Source: Blastococcus sp. CCUG 61487 (GTDB lineage Bacteria > Actinomycetota > Actinomycetes > Mycobacteriales > Geodermatophilaceae). Taken from it: a stretch of 32,646 nucleotides of DNA. A model generated the notes under the pieces. That model saw nothing but the letters and a program-made list of their open reading frames with translations. It had not been told where the DNA came from and did not search any database. Positions within the stretch are counted from its first letter, which is position 1. Each line of letters starts with the position of its first letter. The DNA is taken from positions 1 through 32,646 of the forward strand of contig NZ_LWUA01000041.1 in the NCBI RefSeq assembly GCF_005222955.1, written 5' to 3'. The translations under genes were made by a program, and so were the position numbers. Below, piece by piece: positions 32,213 to 32,646 of the stretch.

Positions 32213-32240
32213 GGCGCCCCCGGGGCGGGCCGTGGGCGCC
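32213..32240 (-). terminator. Weak terminator-like hairpin after the cell-wall-type gene
   Basis: GGCGCCC (32213-32219) pairs with GGGCGCC (32234-32240) around a 14-nt loop, 16 nt after the stop codon of the gene ending at 32257. There is no U-tract. Short GC stems are common at this base composition, so support is modest. Confidence 0.35.
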
Positions 32241-32256
32241 CACCCCGGGAGGCGGG

Positions 32257-32646
32257 TCAGCGGTAGTTCACGTGCACGTGGTCCATGTGGTTGGCCGTGG
32301 CGCTGCCCCGGTTGTCCATCGGCTTCCACGAGCCGCCCGGGGAGCTGAGCATGCGCTGCTTCCAGATGACGTACTGGACGCCGAGCTCGTTCCAGTGGGC
32401 GATGTGGTAGGCCGCGATCGCGTCGCCGAGCGCGCCGTTGGAGTGGACCATGTAGTCCAGGGCGTTGCCGGACGGGTGGCCGGCCGGGTCGGCGGCGCTG
32501 GCCCGCGTGCCACCGATCGTGATGCCGGCCGCGCCGGGCACGTTGCTGACGACGGCGTTGGCCGCGGCCTGCGCGGCGGCGCTGACGGGACCGGCGCTGT
32601 TGCTGATGCGGGCGACCACGCCGGCCGCCACGCCGGCGGCGCGCGC
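32257..32646 (-). CDS. C-terminal part of a secreted cell-wall-type protein (ARB-07466-like domain)
   Basis: The last 130 residues of a longer gene lie here; the 5' part runs beyond the window. The fragment contains GHPSGNALDYMVHSNGALGDAIAAY (in part GHPSGNALDYMV), LGVQYVIWKQRM, SWKPMDNRGSATANHMDHVHVNYR (in part MDNRG and DHVHVNY). This resembles the ARB-07466-like C-terminal domain found in actinobacterial exported proteins, often after NlpC/P60, lytic transglycosylase or coiled-coil regions. The H, D and DHVH residues recall a metallopeptidase-like site. The Ala-rich stretch at the window edge may be a linker. Enzyme activity and N-terminal domains cannot be judged from the fragment. Confidence 0.75.
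   Translation of the reverse strand, partial: ARAAGVAAGVVARISNSAGPVSAAAQAAANAVVSNVPGAAGITIGGTRASAADPAGHPSGNALDYMVHSNGALGDAIAAYHIAHWNELGVQYVIWKQRMLSSPGGSWKPMDNRGSATANHMDHVHVNYR

Overview
The window is very GC-rich DNA (by eye above 70 %) with GTG starts, short intergenic gaps and no mobile elements. The gene set is actinobacterial: a LigB-type ATP-dependent DNA ligase, an AftD-like arabinofuranosyltransferase, a TIGR03084/DinB-like protein, an Rv2449c-type enoyl-reductase-like protein and a PolA-type exonuclease/polymerase. The mix suggests a soil actinobacterium near Geodermatophilaceae or Frankiales; that placement is an inference. About 26 protein genes are supported. I saw no rRNA, tRNA, CRISPR array, phage or insertion sequence.

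Layout. 1-7.5 kb: an Rv2449c-like oxidoreductase (-) divergent from DNA ligase ligB (+); a PIG-L deacetylase and a monoacylglycerol-lipase-like hydrolase (-); a long nested inverted repeat; an LLM flavin oxidoreductase (-); a YihY membrane protein (+); a dienelactone hydrolase (-). 7.4-16.4 kb: a tesB thioesterase, a U-less terminator-like hairpin, then a six-gene minus-strand operon read from 16330 down: acyl-CoA carboxylase carboxyltransferase, biotin carboxylase/BCCP, AtuA-like protein, TetR regulator, TIGR03084 protein and nitronate-monooxygenase-like protein. The first five overlap by 4-8 nt at each junction. Its promoter appears leaderless and carries a 26-bp dyad that is a good TetR operator candidate. 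16.5-24.4 kb: an envelope-glycan locus with an FkbM methyltransferase, a 1409-aa AftD-like enzyme, and a GT2-GT4 pair transcribed divergently from aftD behind a long, structured leader. 24.5-32.6 kb: a SUV3-like helicase with a zinc ribbon and an RG-rich tail, a TauE/SafE permease, an ArsC/Spx-like protein, a PolA-type polymerase, a DUF1330-like protein, a siderophore-interacting protein with a possible iron box, a quinone oxidoreductase, a small unrecognised protein, and the C-terminal end of a secreted cell-wall-type protein running off the window.

Working together. The carboxylase operon plausibly handles a branched or terpenoid acyl-CoA whose identity the sequence does not give. The glycan locus probably builds or decorates a lipid-linked surface polysaccharide. 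A pattern recurs at several promoters: a TANNNT-like -10 box ends 5-6 nt before the start codon with no Shine-Dalgarno sequence, which predicts leaderless mRNAs.
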